The position numbers were made by a program, and so were the translations under genes. From an uncultured Lachnospiraceae bacterium (GTDB taxonomy: Bacteria; Bacillota; Clostridia; Lachnospirales; Lachnospiraceae), in the NCBI GenBank assembly GCA_910586725.1, contig CAJUJL010000031.1, forward strand, positions 1 through 31,709: a stretch of 31,709 nucleotides of DNA, in the 5' to 3' direction. The notes under the pieces were generated by a model that was not told the DNA's origin, searched no databases, and worked only from the letters and a program-made list of their open reading frames with translations. Shown piece by piece: positions 1 through 8,568 of the stretch; within the stretch, counting starts at the first letter, position 1, and each line of letters opens with the position of its first letter.

Positions 1-79
1 TTGAATTTCTTCTTTCAGAGCTGTTTCACTGTTCAGTTGTCATGGTTCTGTTTTTGTCGTTTTCCGCGACAGCTAGATT

Positions 80-108
80 ATAATATCATGTTAATTTTAC
101 TTTGTCAA
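80..108 (-). promoter_or_regulatory. Sigma-A type promoter for a gene off the left edge
   Basis: On the minus strand a perfect -35 TTGACA (103-108) is followed after 17 bases by TATTAT (80-85). Transcription would start near 73 and leave the window to the left. The 72 bases beyond contain no credible open start, so they would be leader sequence. The promoter lies in the gap after radA, which suggests that the next leftward gene is transcribed separately. Confidence 0.6.
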
Positions 109-147
109 CATCTTTTTTTATTTTTTTCGAATTTTCTCAAAAATTCA

Positions 148-1509
148 TTAAATTAACAAATCAATCGCGTCTTTTACGCTTTTTACTCCAAGCAACCGTA
201 TTCCATCCATGCCGGACAATACTTCTTTCATTACTTCAGGCAGAATACATGTTGTAAATCCCAGTTTTCTGGCTTCCTGAACTCTTTGCTCCGCCATATT
301 GACTGCCCGGACTTCTCCGCTTAAGCCCACTTCGCCAAAGCAAATTGTTTTTTCATCAATCGGACGGTTTTTGTAACTGGATACCAGCGCCAATACAATT
401 CCAAGATCAATTGCCGGCTCATTCATACGAATTCCTCCGGCAATATTTACATAGGCGTCGCAGCTCCCCATCTGAAGCCCCACTCTTTTTTCCAATACTG
501 CCATCAGAAGATTCACTCTGTTAAAATCGGTTCCTGCCGCAGTTCTCCGCGGCATCCCAAAATTGCTGCGGCAGACCAGGGCCTGCACTTCCAAAAGAAT
601 CGGTCTGCTTCCTTCCATGGAACAGGCGACTACCGATCCGCTGGCTCCTTTGGGTTTTCCCCCAAGCATAAATTCCGACGGATTTTTCACCTCTTCCAGT
701 CCGCTGGCGCGCATCTCAAAAACCCCGATTTCATTTGTCGAACCAAACCTGTTCTTTATGCAGCGCAAAATGCGGTATGTCGCATGTCTGTCTCCTTCAA
801 AATATAAAACCGTATCCACCATATGTTCTAATACCCTGGGACCTGCCACCACTCCTTCTTTCGTCACATGGCCAATCACAAAAACCGCCATTCCAAGCCC
901 TTTGGCTAATCGAAGCAGACTTCCCGTAGATTCCCTGACCTGTGATACGCTGCCCGGAGCCGATTCTATGCTTTCATTGTACATAGTCTGTATTGAGTCA
1001 ATCACCATGGCGTAAGGCGGGTCTCTTCTTACAATTTCGCTGATAACGTCCAGATTTGTCTCACATAACAGTGAAACAGTATCTCCGAACTTTCCTATGC
1101 GCTCTGCTCGCAGTTTAATCTGCTGCAAAGATTCCTCACCGGATACATAGAGAATGTTTTGTTTTTGATCTGCCAGATTTTTACATACCTGAAGCAGAAG
1201 CGTCGATTTTCCGATCCCGGGATCTCCCCCGACTAATATCATCGAACCGCGCACAATTCCGCCGCCAAGCGCTCTGTCTAACTCAGCGATGCCGGTAGTG
1301 ACGCGTTCCTCTCCCGAAAACTCTATTTCATTTAATTTTGTGACTTTTGCTTTTACTTCCTGCCGTAAAGAAGCCTGTCTGCCTTTTTTTACGGTAACCG
1401 CTTCTTCTACAAACGTATTCCATTCTTTACAGGAAGGGCACTGCCCCATCCATTTTGAAGATTCCGTTCCGCATGACTGACAATAAAATATTACTTTTTC
1501 TTTTGCCAT
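148..1509 (-). CDS. radA: DNA repair protein RadA (Sms), RecA-like branch-migration ATPase
   Basis: RadA helps process recombination intermediates in the cytoplasm by ATP-driven DNA branch migration. The 453-residue protein has the family order: an N-terminal zinc finger (C10, C13, C24, C27), a RecA-like ATPase core with Walker A GDPGIGKS at about 95-102, the RadA signature KNRFG at about residue 250, and a C-terminal Lon-protease-like domain rich in Gly and Ala. The reading frame stays open 29 codons upstream. The start at 1509 was chosen because MAKEK precedes the zinc finger directly and AGGAGA lies 5 bases before it; the extension is Cys/Arg-rich and has no ribosome site. The gene lies downstream of clpC and a small conserved gene. 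The clpC-radA association is common in Firmicutes. The leader between 1510 and 1615 carries two strong inverted repeats. No U-tailed terminator is seen after the stop. Confidence 0.96.
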   Translation of the reverse strand: MAKEKVIFYCQSCGTESSKWMGQCPSCKEWNTFVEEAVTVKKGRQASLRQEVKAKVTKLNEIEFSGEERVTTGIAELDRALGGGIVRGSMILVGGDPGIGKSTLLLQVCKNLADQKQNILYVSGEESLQQIKLRAERIGKFGDTVSLLCETNLDVISEIVRRDPPYAMVIDSIQTMYNESIESAPGSVSQVRESTGSLLRLAKGLGMAVFVIGHVTKEGVVAGPRVLEHMVDTVLYFEGDRHATYRILRCIKNRFGSTNEIGVFEMRASGLEEVKNPSEFMLGGKPKGASGSVVACSMEGSRPILLEVQALVCRSNFGMPRRTAAGTDFNRVNLLMAVLEKRVGLQMGSCDAYVNIAGGIRMNEPAIDLGIVLALVSSYKNRPIDEKTICFGEVGLSGEVRAVNMAEQRVQEARKLGFTTCILPEVMKEVLSGMDGIRLLGVKSVKDAIDLLI

Positions 1510-1534
1510 CTTTTCTCCTGATCTGTAACTCCCG

Positions 1535-1566
1535 GCGCACAAACGGACACACGCTCTTTTGTGCGC
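1535..1566 (-). repeat. Inverted repeat, 9-base arms, in the radA leader
   Basis: GCGCACAAA (1535-1543) and TTTGTGCGC (1558-1566) are perfect inverted arms around a 14-base loop. The repeat ends about 25 bases before the radA start. It has no T-run on either strand, so it is not a standard terminator. It may be an mRNA stem in the radA leader. Confidence 0.6.
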
Positions 1567-1577
1567 GCTGACGATAA

Positions 1578-1604
1578 GAAAGAATGTGCAATGCACATTC
1601 TTTC
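1578..1604 (-). repeat. 27-base near-perfect palindrome between the small conserved gene and radA
   Basis: GAAAGAATGTGCA (1578-1590) and its exact complement TGCACATTCTTTC (1592-1604) flank a single base. On the minus strand it begins 11 bases past the stop of the 137-residue gene and is followed by TTATCG, a poor U-tract. It could be a weak terminator, an RNA processing site or a protein-binding palindrome. The arms are too long to be accidental. Confidence 0.65.
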
Positions 1605-1615
1605 AAAGCTGATTT

Positions 1616-2029
1616 TTATTTTTTGGAAATTTTTACGGAAACCGGATCGTTTCCTTCCATTTCAACGCTGATATTCAATTTTCCGCCCAGATTTGTCTTC
1701 ATCACACCGGCTTCCATGCCGTTAATGATAATGTTATATTCCGTTCCTGCTTCCAGTTCCAATGTGATCTGCGCATCGTTTGGCCCTTCTACCTGAAAAG
1801 AAACCTCTTCTTCCGCAGACTTAAAACCAATAACCGCCGTTCCAGGTACGGACTCATATACAAACATGCCATTTCTCTCTAATTTGGTAATCTCCTGAAA
1901 TGTTTTTACTTTGTATAAATCCCCTGCATGTTCAAAATTCTCCAATTTAGATTTAGCAGCCAGACTATAATCTCCAAAACTTATGGTTCCATCTGATTCG
2001 CTGCGAATCAATTCACTGATTACTGACAT
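1616..2029 (-). CDS. Small conserved hypothetical protein between clpC and radA
   Basis: The product is 137 residues, acidic, with no signal peptide or membrane segment. The N-terminal third is charged (MSVISELIRSESDG). The rest alternates hydrophobic and polar residues as in an all-beta fold, ending in VSVKISKK. The frame is open nine codons further upstream, but 2029 is preceded by a strong AGGAGG at 9 bases, so this start was chosen. I do not recognise a catalytic motif. From memory, homologues in Lachnospiraceae are sometimes auto-labelled 'endosialidase', but this protein is far too small and lacks such motifs, so I do not adopt that name. Its position suggests a role tied to the ClpC/RadA stress and repair locus, but this is inference. 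A candidate promoter lies at 2129-2157. Confidence 0.8.
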   Translation of the reverse strand: MSVISELIRSESDGTISFGDYSLAAKSKLENFEHAGDLYKVKTFQEITKLERNGMFVYESVPGTAVIGFKSAEEEVSFQVEGPNDAQITLELEAGTEYNIIINGMEAGVMKTNLGGKLNISVEMEGNDPVSVKISKK

Positions 2030-2128
2030 CTTTATCCTCCTGTGATACTGCTGCACCCTTGTGCTCTTCTCAATTTAATACTCTGCGCCCGGCAGCCAAA
2101 ACTACTGCTGCACACTGCATGTATGAAC

Positions 2129-2157
2129 ATTATATAATAACTGCGCTCTTTTTTCCA
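2129..2157 (-). promoter_or_regulatory. Possible internal promoter after clpC
   Basis: On the minus strand a perfect TATAAT (2129-2134) lies 17 bases after TGGAAA (2152-2157), which matches four of six bases of TTGACA. It would start transcription near 2122, about 93 bases before the small conserved gene. It could give that gene and radA expression independent of clpC. Confidence 0.4.
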
Positions 2158-2164
2158 GATATTT

Positions 2165-4624
2165 TTACTGCTTATTTTTGACAGAGAAACGAACCTGTTC
2201 CCCGCGAACGCCCACATCCACTACGTCGCCTTTTTTAATTTTTCCGTTTAAAATTTCTTCTGCAAGCGCATCTTCCACAACATTCTGAATTTTACGCCTT
2301 AGCGGACGCGCGCCGTATTTCGGATCAAAAGCAGATTCTACGATATATGCTTTCAGAGAATCTTTTATGGATAACGTAATATCCATTTGATTTTTGCATC
2401 GATCGGTAAGATTTTTGGATAGAAGCGTCACGATTTTCTTCATATCTTCTCTGTCCAAAGCACGGAATACGATTGTCTCGTCTATTCTGTTTAAAAATTC
2501 CGGTTTGAAGATACGCTTTACCTCTTCCATAACGCCTTCTTTCATCTGATTGTAATTTTGTTTTTCATCTTCTGACACGCCAAATCCCAGCTTTTTGGGT
2601 GAAACAATGGCCTTGGCTCCGGCATTGGACGTCATAATGATAATCGTATTTTTAAAATCCACTTTCCGTCCCTGCGCATCGGTAATATGGCCATCGTCCA
2701 GCACCTGAAGTAAAATATTAAACACGTCCGGATGCGCCTTTTCAATCTCATCAAATAAAATAACCGAATATGGATTTCTGCGGACTTTTTCGGAAAGCTG
2801 CCCTCCTTCATCATAACCGACATAGCCAGGCGGTGAACCGATCATTTTTGATACGCTATGACGTTCCATATATTCGGACATGTCTACCCGAATCATTGCC
2901 TGTTCATTGCCAAACATTGCTTCCGCAAGCGTTTTTGTAATTTCTGTCTTTCCTACGCCGGTAGGACCCAAAAACAAAAATGAACCAATCGGGCGGTTCG
3001 GATCCTTCAATCCCACCCTGCCTCTTCTGACGGCTTTTGCTACGGCCCCTATCGCTTCTTCCTGACCGATGACGCGTTTGCGCAATGTCTTTTCCAGACG
3101 GCAAAGCCGCGCCGCTTCTCCCTCTTCTAATTTACTGACGGGAATTTTCGTCCAGCCGGACACAATATCGGCCATTTCCTCCGCTCCAACAATTAAAACT
3201 TTACGATCTGTCTCTTTTTTATATTTTTTACATAACTTCGCGTATTTTTGGCTGGCCTCCTGTTTTTTGCCGCTGATGCGGGCGGCTTCTTCCAAATCCT
3301 CGTCCATAAGCGCCTTTTCAATAGCTGAATCAAATTCAGCTATTTTCTGCTCTAATTCCATTACGTTCTCGGGAACCTGATAGCCATGCAAGCGCACTTT
3401 GGAAGCCGCTTCATCCATCAGGTCAATTGCTTTGTCCGGCAAAAAACGGTCATTGATATAACGAATTGACAAATCTACCGCCGCTTCGATTCCATCGTCC
3501 GTAATGATGACATGGTGATGGTCTTCATACTGATTCCGCAGCCCTCTTAAAATTTCAATTGCCTGGTCTCTTTTTGGCTCTTCTACGGTGATAGGCTGAA
3601 ACCGGCGTTCCAATGCAGCGTCTTTTTCAATATATTTACGGTATTCCGCTATCGTCGTTGCACCGATTAACTGTATCTCTCCTCTCGCGAGAGACGGTTT
3701 TAAAATATTGGACGCGTCAATCGCTCCCTCTGCCCCTCCTGCGCCAATGATCGTGTGAATCTCATCAATAAACAGTAAAATATTTCCGGCCTGTGTAACT
3801 TCACGGATTACTTTTTTGATCCTCTCTTCAAATTCACCCCGGTATTTTGAGCCGGCGACCATCCCGGACAAATCCAGTGTAACAACGCGTTTATCAGCCA
3901 CCGTATCCGGCGCCAGGCCCATGACAATGCGCTGTGCAAGCCCCTCTACAATCGCTGTCTTTCCAACGCCTGGCTCTCCGATCAAACAGGGGTTGTTTTT
4001 CCCTCTTCTGCTTAAAACCTGAATTACTCTTTGTATCTCGTCATCTCTTCCAATGACCGGGTCCAGGTATCTTTCCGTGGCAAGCTTCGTCAAATCCCTT
4101 GCATATTGATCCAGCATAGGCGTATTGGCTGCGCTTTTACGCTTATTGGGTTTCCCGTTCTGAAAATCCTCTCTGTAGAGGTTTCCGTCTTCGCCCATTG
4201 CAACTAACGTATCTACATACAATTTCTGCATATTGATATTTAACGTATTCATCAGACGGGACGCCGCGCATTCGGTTTCTTTTAAAATCGCGATCAGCAG
4301 ATGTTCCGTTCCAATCTCTTTGCTCGAAAAGCGATCTGCCTCTCTTCCAGCATTTTCCAGAATCTGCTCGGCTCTTGGCGTCCATCCGTCAGCATCTTCT
4401 ACCGCAGTATGTCCCGAAGGAGCAATCAGGCTTTTGATCAAATCCAGCAATTGATTTGCCTCAACCCCATTGTCCATTAATACGTTTGCCGCCACTCCGG
4501 TTCCTTCTCTTAAGAGCCCCAACAGCAAATGTTCCGTCCCAATATAATTGTGCCGCATCATTTTGGATGCCTTTTCCGCAAGTTTCAACGCCTTCTGCGC
4601 TTTATTCGTAAATGATTTCTGCAT
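2165..4624 (-). CDS. clpC: ATP-dependent Clp protease ATP-binding subunit ClpC
   Basis: ClpC unfolds damaged or tagged proteins and feeds them to ClpP in the cytoplasm. At 819 residues it has the full layout. A double Clp-N repeat spans about 1-145 (IGTEHLLLGLL and IGTEHLLIAIL). AAA+ module D1 has Walker A GEPGVGKT (216-223) and Walker B near 283-290. A UVR-type coiled segment lies at about 423-470. Module D2 has Walker A GPTGVGKT (553-560). An LGFG loop for docking to ClpP is followed by the C-terminal small domain. The UVR insert and N domain mark it as ClpC rather than ClpB or ClpX. The start has AAGGTGGG just upstream. Only 12 bases separate it from the surface-protein gene, so the two are probably cotranscribed. 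In Bacillus clpC follows ctsR-mcsA-mcsB; here those genes are absent and I saw no tandem GGTCAAA CtsR box. Confidence 0.97.
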   Translation of the reverse strand: MQKSFTNKAQKALKLAEKASKMMRHNYIGTEHLLLGLLREGTGVAANVLMDNGVEANQLLDLIKSLIAPSGHTAVEDADGWTPRAEQILENAGREADRFSSKEIGTEHLLIAILKETECAASRLMNTLNINMQKLYVDTLVAMGEDGNLYREDFQNGKPNKRKSAANTPMLDQYARDLTKLATERYLDPVIGRDDEIQRVIQVLSRRGKNNPCLIGEPGVGKTAIVEGLAQRIVMGLAPDTVADKRVVTLDLSGMVAGSKYRGEFEERIKKVIREVTQAGNILLFIDEIHTIIGAGGAEGAIDASNILKPSLARGEIQLIGATTIAEYRKYIEKDAALERRFQPITVEEPKRDQAIEILRGLRNQYEDHHHVIITDDGIEAAVDLSIRYINDRFLPDKAIDLMDEAASKVRLHGYQVPENVMELEQKIAEFDSAIEKALMDEDLEEAARISGKKQEASQKYAKLCKKYKKETDRKVLIVGAEEMADIVSGWTKIPVSKLEEGEAARLCRLEKTLRKRVIGQEEAIGAVAKAVRRGRVGLKDPNRPIGSFLFLGPTGVGKTEITKTLAEAMFGNEQAMIRVDMSEYMERHSVSKMIGSPPGYVGYDEGGQLSEKVRRNPYSVILFDEIEKAHPDVFNILLQVLDDGHITDAQGRKVDFKNTIIIMTSNAGAKAIVSPKKLGFGVSEDEKQNYNQMKEGVMEEVKRIFKPEFLNRIDETIVFRALDREDMKKIVTLLSKNLTDRCKNQMDITLSIKDSLKAYIVESAFDPKYGARPLRRKIQNVVEDALAEEILNGKIKKGDVVDVGVRGEQVRFSVKNKQ

Positions 4625-4636
4625 ATGCCCACCTTT

Positions 4637-6463
4637 TTATAAATCATCTAAATCCAAAAATTCTAAGTCATCATCCTCTTCTCGTACTGCTTTTTGTGCC
4701 TTTTTGACCGGTTTCTTTCTAAGAACACCCGGATTTTCCTCAAATTCATCTATAATATCGTCGTCATCTCTATCGTAAAAATCCGAATCTTCTTCCCATT
4801 CCTCTGTTTTTAAATGCCTTTTCCTTTCAAATTCAGGCTTTTTGACTGCTTTGGCTTTTACTTCTTTTCTGGCGCTTCGGGTATTTATCTCTTTTCTTTT
4901 GAAACGTACTTTTCTGTCAGGTTTTTCTTCCTCATATTCCTCTTCCTCTTCACGAAAATCCCTGAATTTCAAAAGAATATTGATAATAATAACTACCAGG
5001 ACAACCATGACAAAAATCAGAATCGCGATCGTTCTTCTGTTTTTCACCCGGGTATCCTTCTGCTTGTCTTTTAATTCCTGATAGGATTTAGACAGCTCTT
5101 CATAATCCTCAGGCACATCCGGAGCCGACAGCGCCTCTTCATTAAACCGCTGATACGTTCCCTGCAATGTGTCATACTGGTACCAGCACGTCACGCCCGT
5201 AGCGTCCATGCCATAAAACAGATAAAAATCTGCGCTGTCTATAATTGCCACGGATTCTTCCTCCGTATCTATTTTTACGATTTCTTTATCTTCTCCTCCG
5301 GTGTACTGATATGCCGGAACCGTAACATTCTCCTTGAGCGTCAACTCTATTTCTTTGTAATTATCCGGAGGAATCACCCCGTTTGGCACTGTGATCAGAA
5401 TAATAAAATGTTCTCCGCTGCTCAAACGCACATAAGGATAAAATTTGTCTCTGTTTGCATCGTATATAAAAAACTTTCCTTCTCCCGCATCGTTCACCAG
5501 ATAATACATGCCCAAATAGCCCTGGTCGAACATAATGCCCTGATAGGCGTTTCCTTTGTATTCAAAATCCGCTTTTGAAAAGCCTTCCGGTATTTCTTCT
5601 TCCGTAAAATCCTGTGATATTTTATAGTTCACTCCGCCTATAACAATCGCATCCGGATCGGAAACCGTCGGCGTTTCACTGCTGTCTGATCCGCCGATTG
5701 CCTCCTCCGCTGCAGAACCGGCAATATTGGAAGCCCCTGCATTGCCTGACGAAGTTGTCGGCGTTTCTTTCTTTGTTACCGTGATTTTATAAGAAGCGGT
5801 TGTGCCGTTTTCAGCCTTGACCAAAACGGTTATCACATTGACGCCTGTTTTTAAGTCTTTATTTCCTGTTATGGATTCTACCGTCGCTTTGCTGTTCGAC
5901 GTAACCGGAGTTACCGTAATTTCATTTACATCGCTTCCGACTTCCGCTGTATACGCGGTAACGCTGCCTTTGAAAGACGGCGACAGCGTACCCTGTGAAA
6001 GCGTCAGGGAAGAAAGCGAATTATCCCCTGATTTCGTCCCTCCTTCTTCCGAAATGGTTTCTGTCTGCGTTCCAGACACATTAATATGCGCTCCCGCAGC
6101 CGTAAGCGTTGCGCCCTCCGCTTTTACATAGGCGTCTCCGGAACCAATTGCCTTGAATTTAATGTTTATGCCGGAACCGCTCGCCTTTACCGTTCCTCCG
6201 CCTCCCGTGGCTCCTGTGACGGAACTGCTGACATATTCCAGCTTTGACGTATCATAAGTAATGTTCATATCGGCAGTAACTTCTTCTCCGTTGGCATTTT
6301 CCGCATACACCGTTACCGTTACCGTATCTCCCGTCCGAACCGTTCCCGACGATACCGCAATAGTCAATGTTCCGGCGGCAAGAGCCGGAACCGCCGTTCC
6401 GATAAGAAATATACAGACGGCACAAAAAAATATTGTAATTTTTGATTTTATACTATTTTGCAT
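4637..6463 (-). CDS. Secreted, membrane-anchored protein with cohesin-like and cadherin-like domains
   Basis: The 608-residue product starts with a signal peptide (to about residue 29, ending PALAA). It continues with a cohesin-type beta sandwich (about 30-135, TVRTGDTVTVTVYAEN), then a Cadherin-like beta-sandwich repeat (about 150-235, SLSSLTLSQGTLSPSF to YKITVTK). A longer extracellular part has YLGMYYL and FYLFYGMDATG segments. One transmembrane helix lies at about 478-498. A 110-residue cytoplasmic tail alternates acidic and Lys/Arg blocks and ends LEFLDLDDL. The frame is open 36 codons upstream, but 6463 has GGAGG seven bases before it and begins the signal peptide. The exact role is unknown. 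It is a type I membrane protein and may sense or bind an extracellular polymer. It is the first gene of the unit that contains clpC and radA. Confidence 0.88.
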   Translation of the reverse strand: MQNSIKSKITIFFCAVCIFLIGTAVPALAAGTLTIAVSSGTVRTGDTVTVTVYAENANGEEVTADMNITYDTSKLEYVSSSVTGATGGGGTVKASGSGINIKFKAIGSGDAYVKAEGATLTAAGAHINVSGTQTETISEEGGTKSGDNSLSSLTLSQGTLSPSFKGSVTAYTAEVGSDVNEITVTPVTSNSKATVESITGNKDLKTGVNVITVLVKAENGTTASYKITVTKKETPTTSSGNAGASNIAGSAAEEAIGGSDSSETPTVSDPDAIVIGGVNYKISQDFTEEEIPEGFSKADFEYKGNAYQGIMFDQGYLGMYYLVNDAGEGKFFIYDANRDKFYPYVRLSSGEHFIILITVPNGVIPPDNYKEIELTLKENVTVPAYQYTGGEDKEIVKIDTEEESVAIIDSADFYLFYGMDATGVTCWYQYDTLQGTYQRFNEEALSAPDVPEDYEELSKSYQELKDKQKDTRVKNRRTIAILIFVMVVLVVIIINILLKFRDFREEEEEYEEEKPDRKVRFKRKEINTRSARKEVKAKAVKKPEFERKRHLKTEEWEEDSDFYDRDDDDIIDEFEENPGVLRKKPVKKAQKAVREEDDDLEFLDLDDL

Positions 6464-6547
6464 TATTTCCTCCATTTCATATAAACACGATTGACAGAAA
6501 TCATCTATCCTGCCTGATACCCGTAACAAATCAAAGGCTATGGCTAC

Positions 6548-6576
6548 ATTATAGAAAATGAAGGAAATCACGTCAA
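6548..6576 (-). promoter_or_regulatory. Sigma-A promoter of the surface protein-clpC-radA unit
   Basis: On the minus strand TTGACG (6571-6576) is followed after exactly 17 bases by TATAAT (6548-6553). Transcription would start near 6541, giving a leader of about 78 bases before the surface-protein gene. The promoter starts just past the esterase stop, so the esterase and this unit are separable. No CIRCE or CtsR-type operator is visible near it. Confidence 0.75.
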
Positions 6577-6577
6577 C

Positions 6578-7516
6578 CTAAATTTCTGATTCACAGACTA
6601 CGTTCAAAAATTTTCCGATCTCTTTCCATGCCAGCCTTGATTCCGGCATAAGCTGCATTGCCATCTGAAACACATGAAACATCCCCTCATATACGTGCAA
6701 GCGCACCTTCACTCCTTTTTCCCGGGCCTTTCTGGCTACGGTTTCGGAATCGCTCAAAAGCATCTCATAAGAACCCACCTGTACCAACATAGGCGGAAAA
6801 TTGTCAAATTCTCCAAAAGCAGGTGAAATGTACGGATTTTTAGGATCTTCCAATCCCACATATTCTCTGTTATAAATCAAACTGTCCTTTGTATTTCCAA
6901 ACAGCGGATCTTTTTCATAATTCGACTGATAAGATTCTCCTGAAGCAGTCAGATCCGTCCATGGAGACATTGCGATAATTCCCGCGGGAAGCTTTGCGCC
7001 ATGATCTCTTAAATACATTACAAGGGCAAGCGCAAGCCCTCCCCCCGCAGAGTCTCCGGCCACAAGAATCCGATTCGAATCATAGCCTTTTTCCAGCAGC
7101 CATTCATATGCACAAACCGCATCTTCCAGAGCCGCCGGATACGGATGCTGTGGCGCAACGCGGTAATTAATCGTAAGCACAGACATTCCGTTTCCCAGTT
7201 CACTGTAAAGAACGGCAAAATTGCGGTACGCATTGTGCAGCATTCCAACATAGCCGCCACCGTGAAGCTGCAGCAAAACATAATCTGAATCGCTTTTTTC
7301 CGCTTCCAGCCATTCCATTTCAAATTCTTTATATTTTATTTCCGTCCACAAAAATCCGTCCGGCGCCGTCCATGGCGGCTCAATCCATTTTCTGCGGAGC
7401 TCTCCGTTTTTGATTTTTTTGCCCAACAAGTGATCTGACGAAAAACGCGCGATCAATACTCTGACCAATGTTCCGGCAATGCTTGTGTCTTCCTCTTTTT
7501 TATCCCTGTAACTCAT
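6578..7516 (-). CDS. Alpha/beta hydrolase, hormone-sensitive-lipase (HSL) type esterase
   Basis: The 312-residue cytoplasmic protein has the HSL family hallmarks: oxyanion-hole HGGG at 85-88, nucleophile elbow GDSAG at 154-158 (Ser156), a likely acid at Asp256 in LLSDS, and His281 in MFHVF. The family hydrolyses carboxyl esters of short acyl chains; the substrate here is not readable. AAAGGAAATT precedes the start. It follows the DUF6320-type gene after 61 bases on the same strand. With the condensation-type acyltransferase at 14880-16232 it may once have formed a three-gene module that makes and removes acyl groups. Confidence 0.9.
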   Translation of the reverse strand: MSYRDKKEEDTSIAGTLVRVLIARFSSDHLLGKKIKNGELRRKWIEPPWTAPDGFLWTEIKYKEFEMEWLEAEKSDSDYVLLQLHGGGYVGMLHNAYRNFAVLYSELGNGMSVLTINYRVAPQHPYPAALEDAVCAYEWLLEKGYDSNRILVAGDSAGGGLALALVMYLRDHGAKLPAGIIAMSPWTDLTASGESYQSNYEKDPLFGNTKDSLIYNREYVGLEDPKNPYISPAFGEFDNFPPMLVQVGSYEMLLSDSETVARKAREKGVKVRLHVYEGMFHVFQMAMQLMPESRLAWKEIGKFLNVVCESEI

Positions 7517-7577
7517 AATTTCCTTTCATTCCGCACGCGAAGCGGCTCCCTGTCATCAAAGCATCACGCCTTTCCTG

Positions 7578-8246
7578 TCACCTGACGTGAAACCGCCTTT
7601 TTAATTCGCTTTTTGCACGCCTGTCACCAATAATCAAAGTCCCAAGAAACAGCAGAACGGAAACCACAAACGCGAGCGCACTGATAAAAGTTTCTGTCAC
7701 AATACCCGTCAGAATCAAAATAATCGGCAGCAGACTCAATAAAATCATAAACAGCTCCAACATAATATAACTCTGCCAGTTCCGGCGATTCAAAAACATA
7801 ACGGCAAGAATCGCCGCATCCACAAACAACAGGCCTCCCGGCAGAACAAAATTAACGGACCACCCGTGATACCCTATGACACAGTCAATCAATATCACAT
7901 ATAAAATCCCAAAAAAAGTCAATGCCAGAAATTTCAAACGATACCCTGCATTGTCGTTCAACACGGCGAACCTTGCTATAAAATAAAGATATGCAAATCC
8001 CGCGCCGCTAATCACGCTCCACCAGATACCCTGCATATAGTTCCAGTTTAAATATACCAAAAACACTTCCAATAAAATTGCAAAAAATAAAAAAATGCGA
8101 ACGGCAAGATTTAATTTTCTTGCCCGAAACCGAATGTCAGGATAAAAATTTTCCATTCCATCCTCCCATTCTATGACACATTTACACAAAGGACAGATTT
8201 GTGCGTCGTCTAATATGTTCACATTGCATTGTCTGCATCTTCCCAT
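7578..8246 (-). CDS. Zinc-ribbon multi-pass membrane protein, DUF6320-like
   Basis: The product of about 222 residues opens with a zinc ribbon (CRQC then CPLC) followed by a charged linker. About six hydrophobic helices then run to the C-terminus, which ends in a basic tail (RRAKSELKRRF). This fits the DUF6320 type of membrane protein; its biochemical function is not known to me. Two starts are possible. At 8261 (five residues longer) there is no clear ribosome site. At 8246 a GGAG lies about nine bases upstream and the protein begins right at the ribbon, so 8246 was preferred. It heads a minus-strand pair with the esterase and is divergent from the thi operon. Confidence 0.75.
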   Translation of the reverse strand: MGRCRQCNVNILDDAQICPLCKCVIEWEDGMENFYPDIRFRARKLNLAVRIFLFFAILLEVFLVYLNWNYMQGIWWSVISGAGFAYLYFIARFAVLNDNAGYRLKFLALTFFGILYVILIDCVIGYHGWSVNFVLPGGLLFVDAAILAVMFLNRRNWQSYIMLELFMILLSLLPIILILTGIVTETFISALAFVVSVLLFLGTLIIGDRRAKSELKRRFHVR

Positions 8247-8291
8247 AATACCATTCTCCATTTTTCATTTTCTATCCGTCCGCCATTTAGT

Positions 8292-8320
8292 ATCTTATCC
8301 CAGAAAGACCGACAATACAA
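8292..8320 (-). promoter_or_regulatory. Candidate promoter of the DUF6320-type gene and esterase
   Basis: On the minus strand TTGTAT (8315-8320) and TAAGAT (8292-8297) are separated by 17 bases and point to the DUF6320-type gene. Matches to consensus are moderate. It lies back to back with the thi promoter. Confidence 0.4.
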
Positions 8321-8338
8321 CACATTTCATAATTTTCC

Positions 8339-8367
8339 TTGCATTTTCCTGAAAACAAGTGTATAGT
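8339..8367 (+). promoter_or_regulatory. Candidate sigma-A promoter of the thi operon
   Basis: TTGCAT (8339-8344) and TATAGT (8362-8367) are separated by 17 bases on the plus strand. Transcription would begin near 8374, about 85 bases before the TPP aptamer and 240 bases before thiS. Confidence 0.5.
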
Positions 8368-8457
8368 AAAAATCGAATCCGCTAAATCAAGGCCAAACGG
8401 CCATAAAACGGAATACTCAAACGGTTTCCAAATCAGGACGCCGCATTGCAAAATTAT

Positions 8458-8548
8458 ATAAAGCCGGGGAGCTTGTATGACAGGCTGAGAGGAAGGTATG
8501 ACCTTCGACCCATTACCTGATTTGGATAATGCCAACGTAGGGATACGA
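8458..8548 (+). ncRNA. TPP riboswitch (THI element)
   Basis: The aptamer core is recognisable from GGGGAGC, the CTGAGA box, the short GGTATGACC-type variable stem, ACCTGAT-TTGGATAATGCCA and the closing GTAGGGA. These are the conserved THI-box elements that bind thiamine pyrophosphate. It precedes thiS and is followed 20-odd bases later by an intrinsic terminator, so control is most likely by TPP-dependent premature termination of the whole operon. Confidence 0.95.
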
Positions 8549-8568
8549 ACCATGTAGTACTGTAAGGA

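Noticed and set aside
127..147. GAATTTT/AAAATTC stem after the radA stop as a terminator
   Set aside because: On the minus strand it is followed by an A-tract, not a T-tract, so it cannot be an intrinsic terminator for radA.
1510..1596. 29-codon N-terminal extension of RadA
   Set aside because: Lacks a ribosome site, overlaps two strong hairpins and is not part of the family; the start at 1509 has AGGAGA.
6464..6580. CtsR or CIRCE operator at the promoter of the clpC unit
   Set aside because: No tandem GGTCAAA heptads and no TTAGCACTC inverted repeat were found.
8287..8553. 88-codon open frame on the minus strand over the TPP aptamer
   Set aside because: Lies on the reverse of a well-conserved riboswitch and has no ribosome site.
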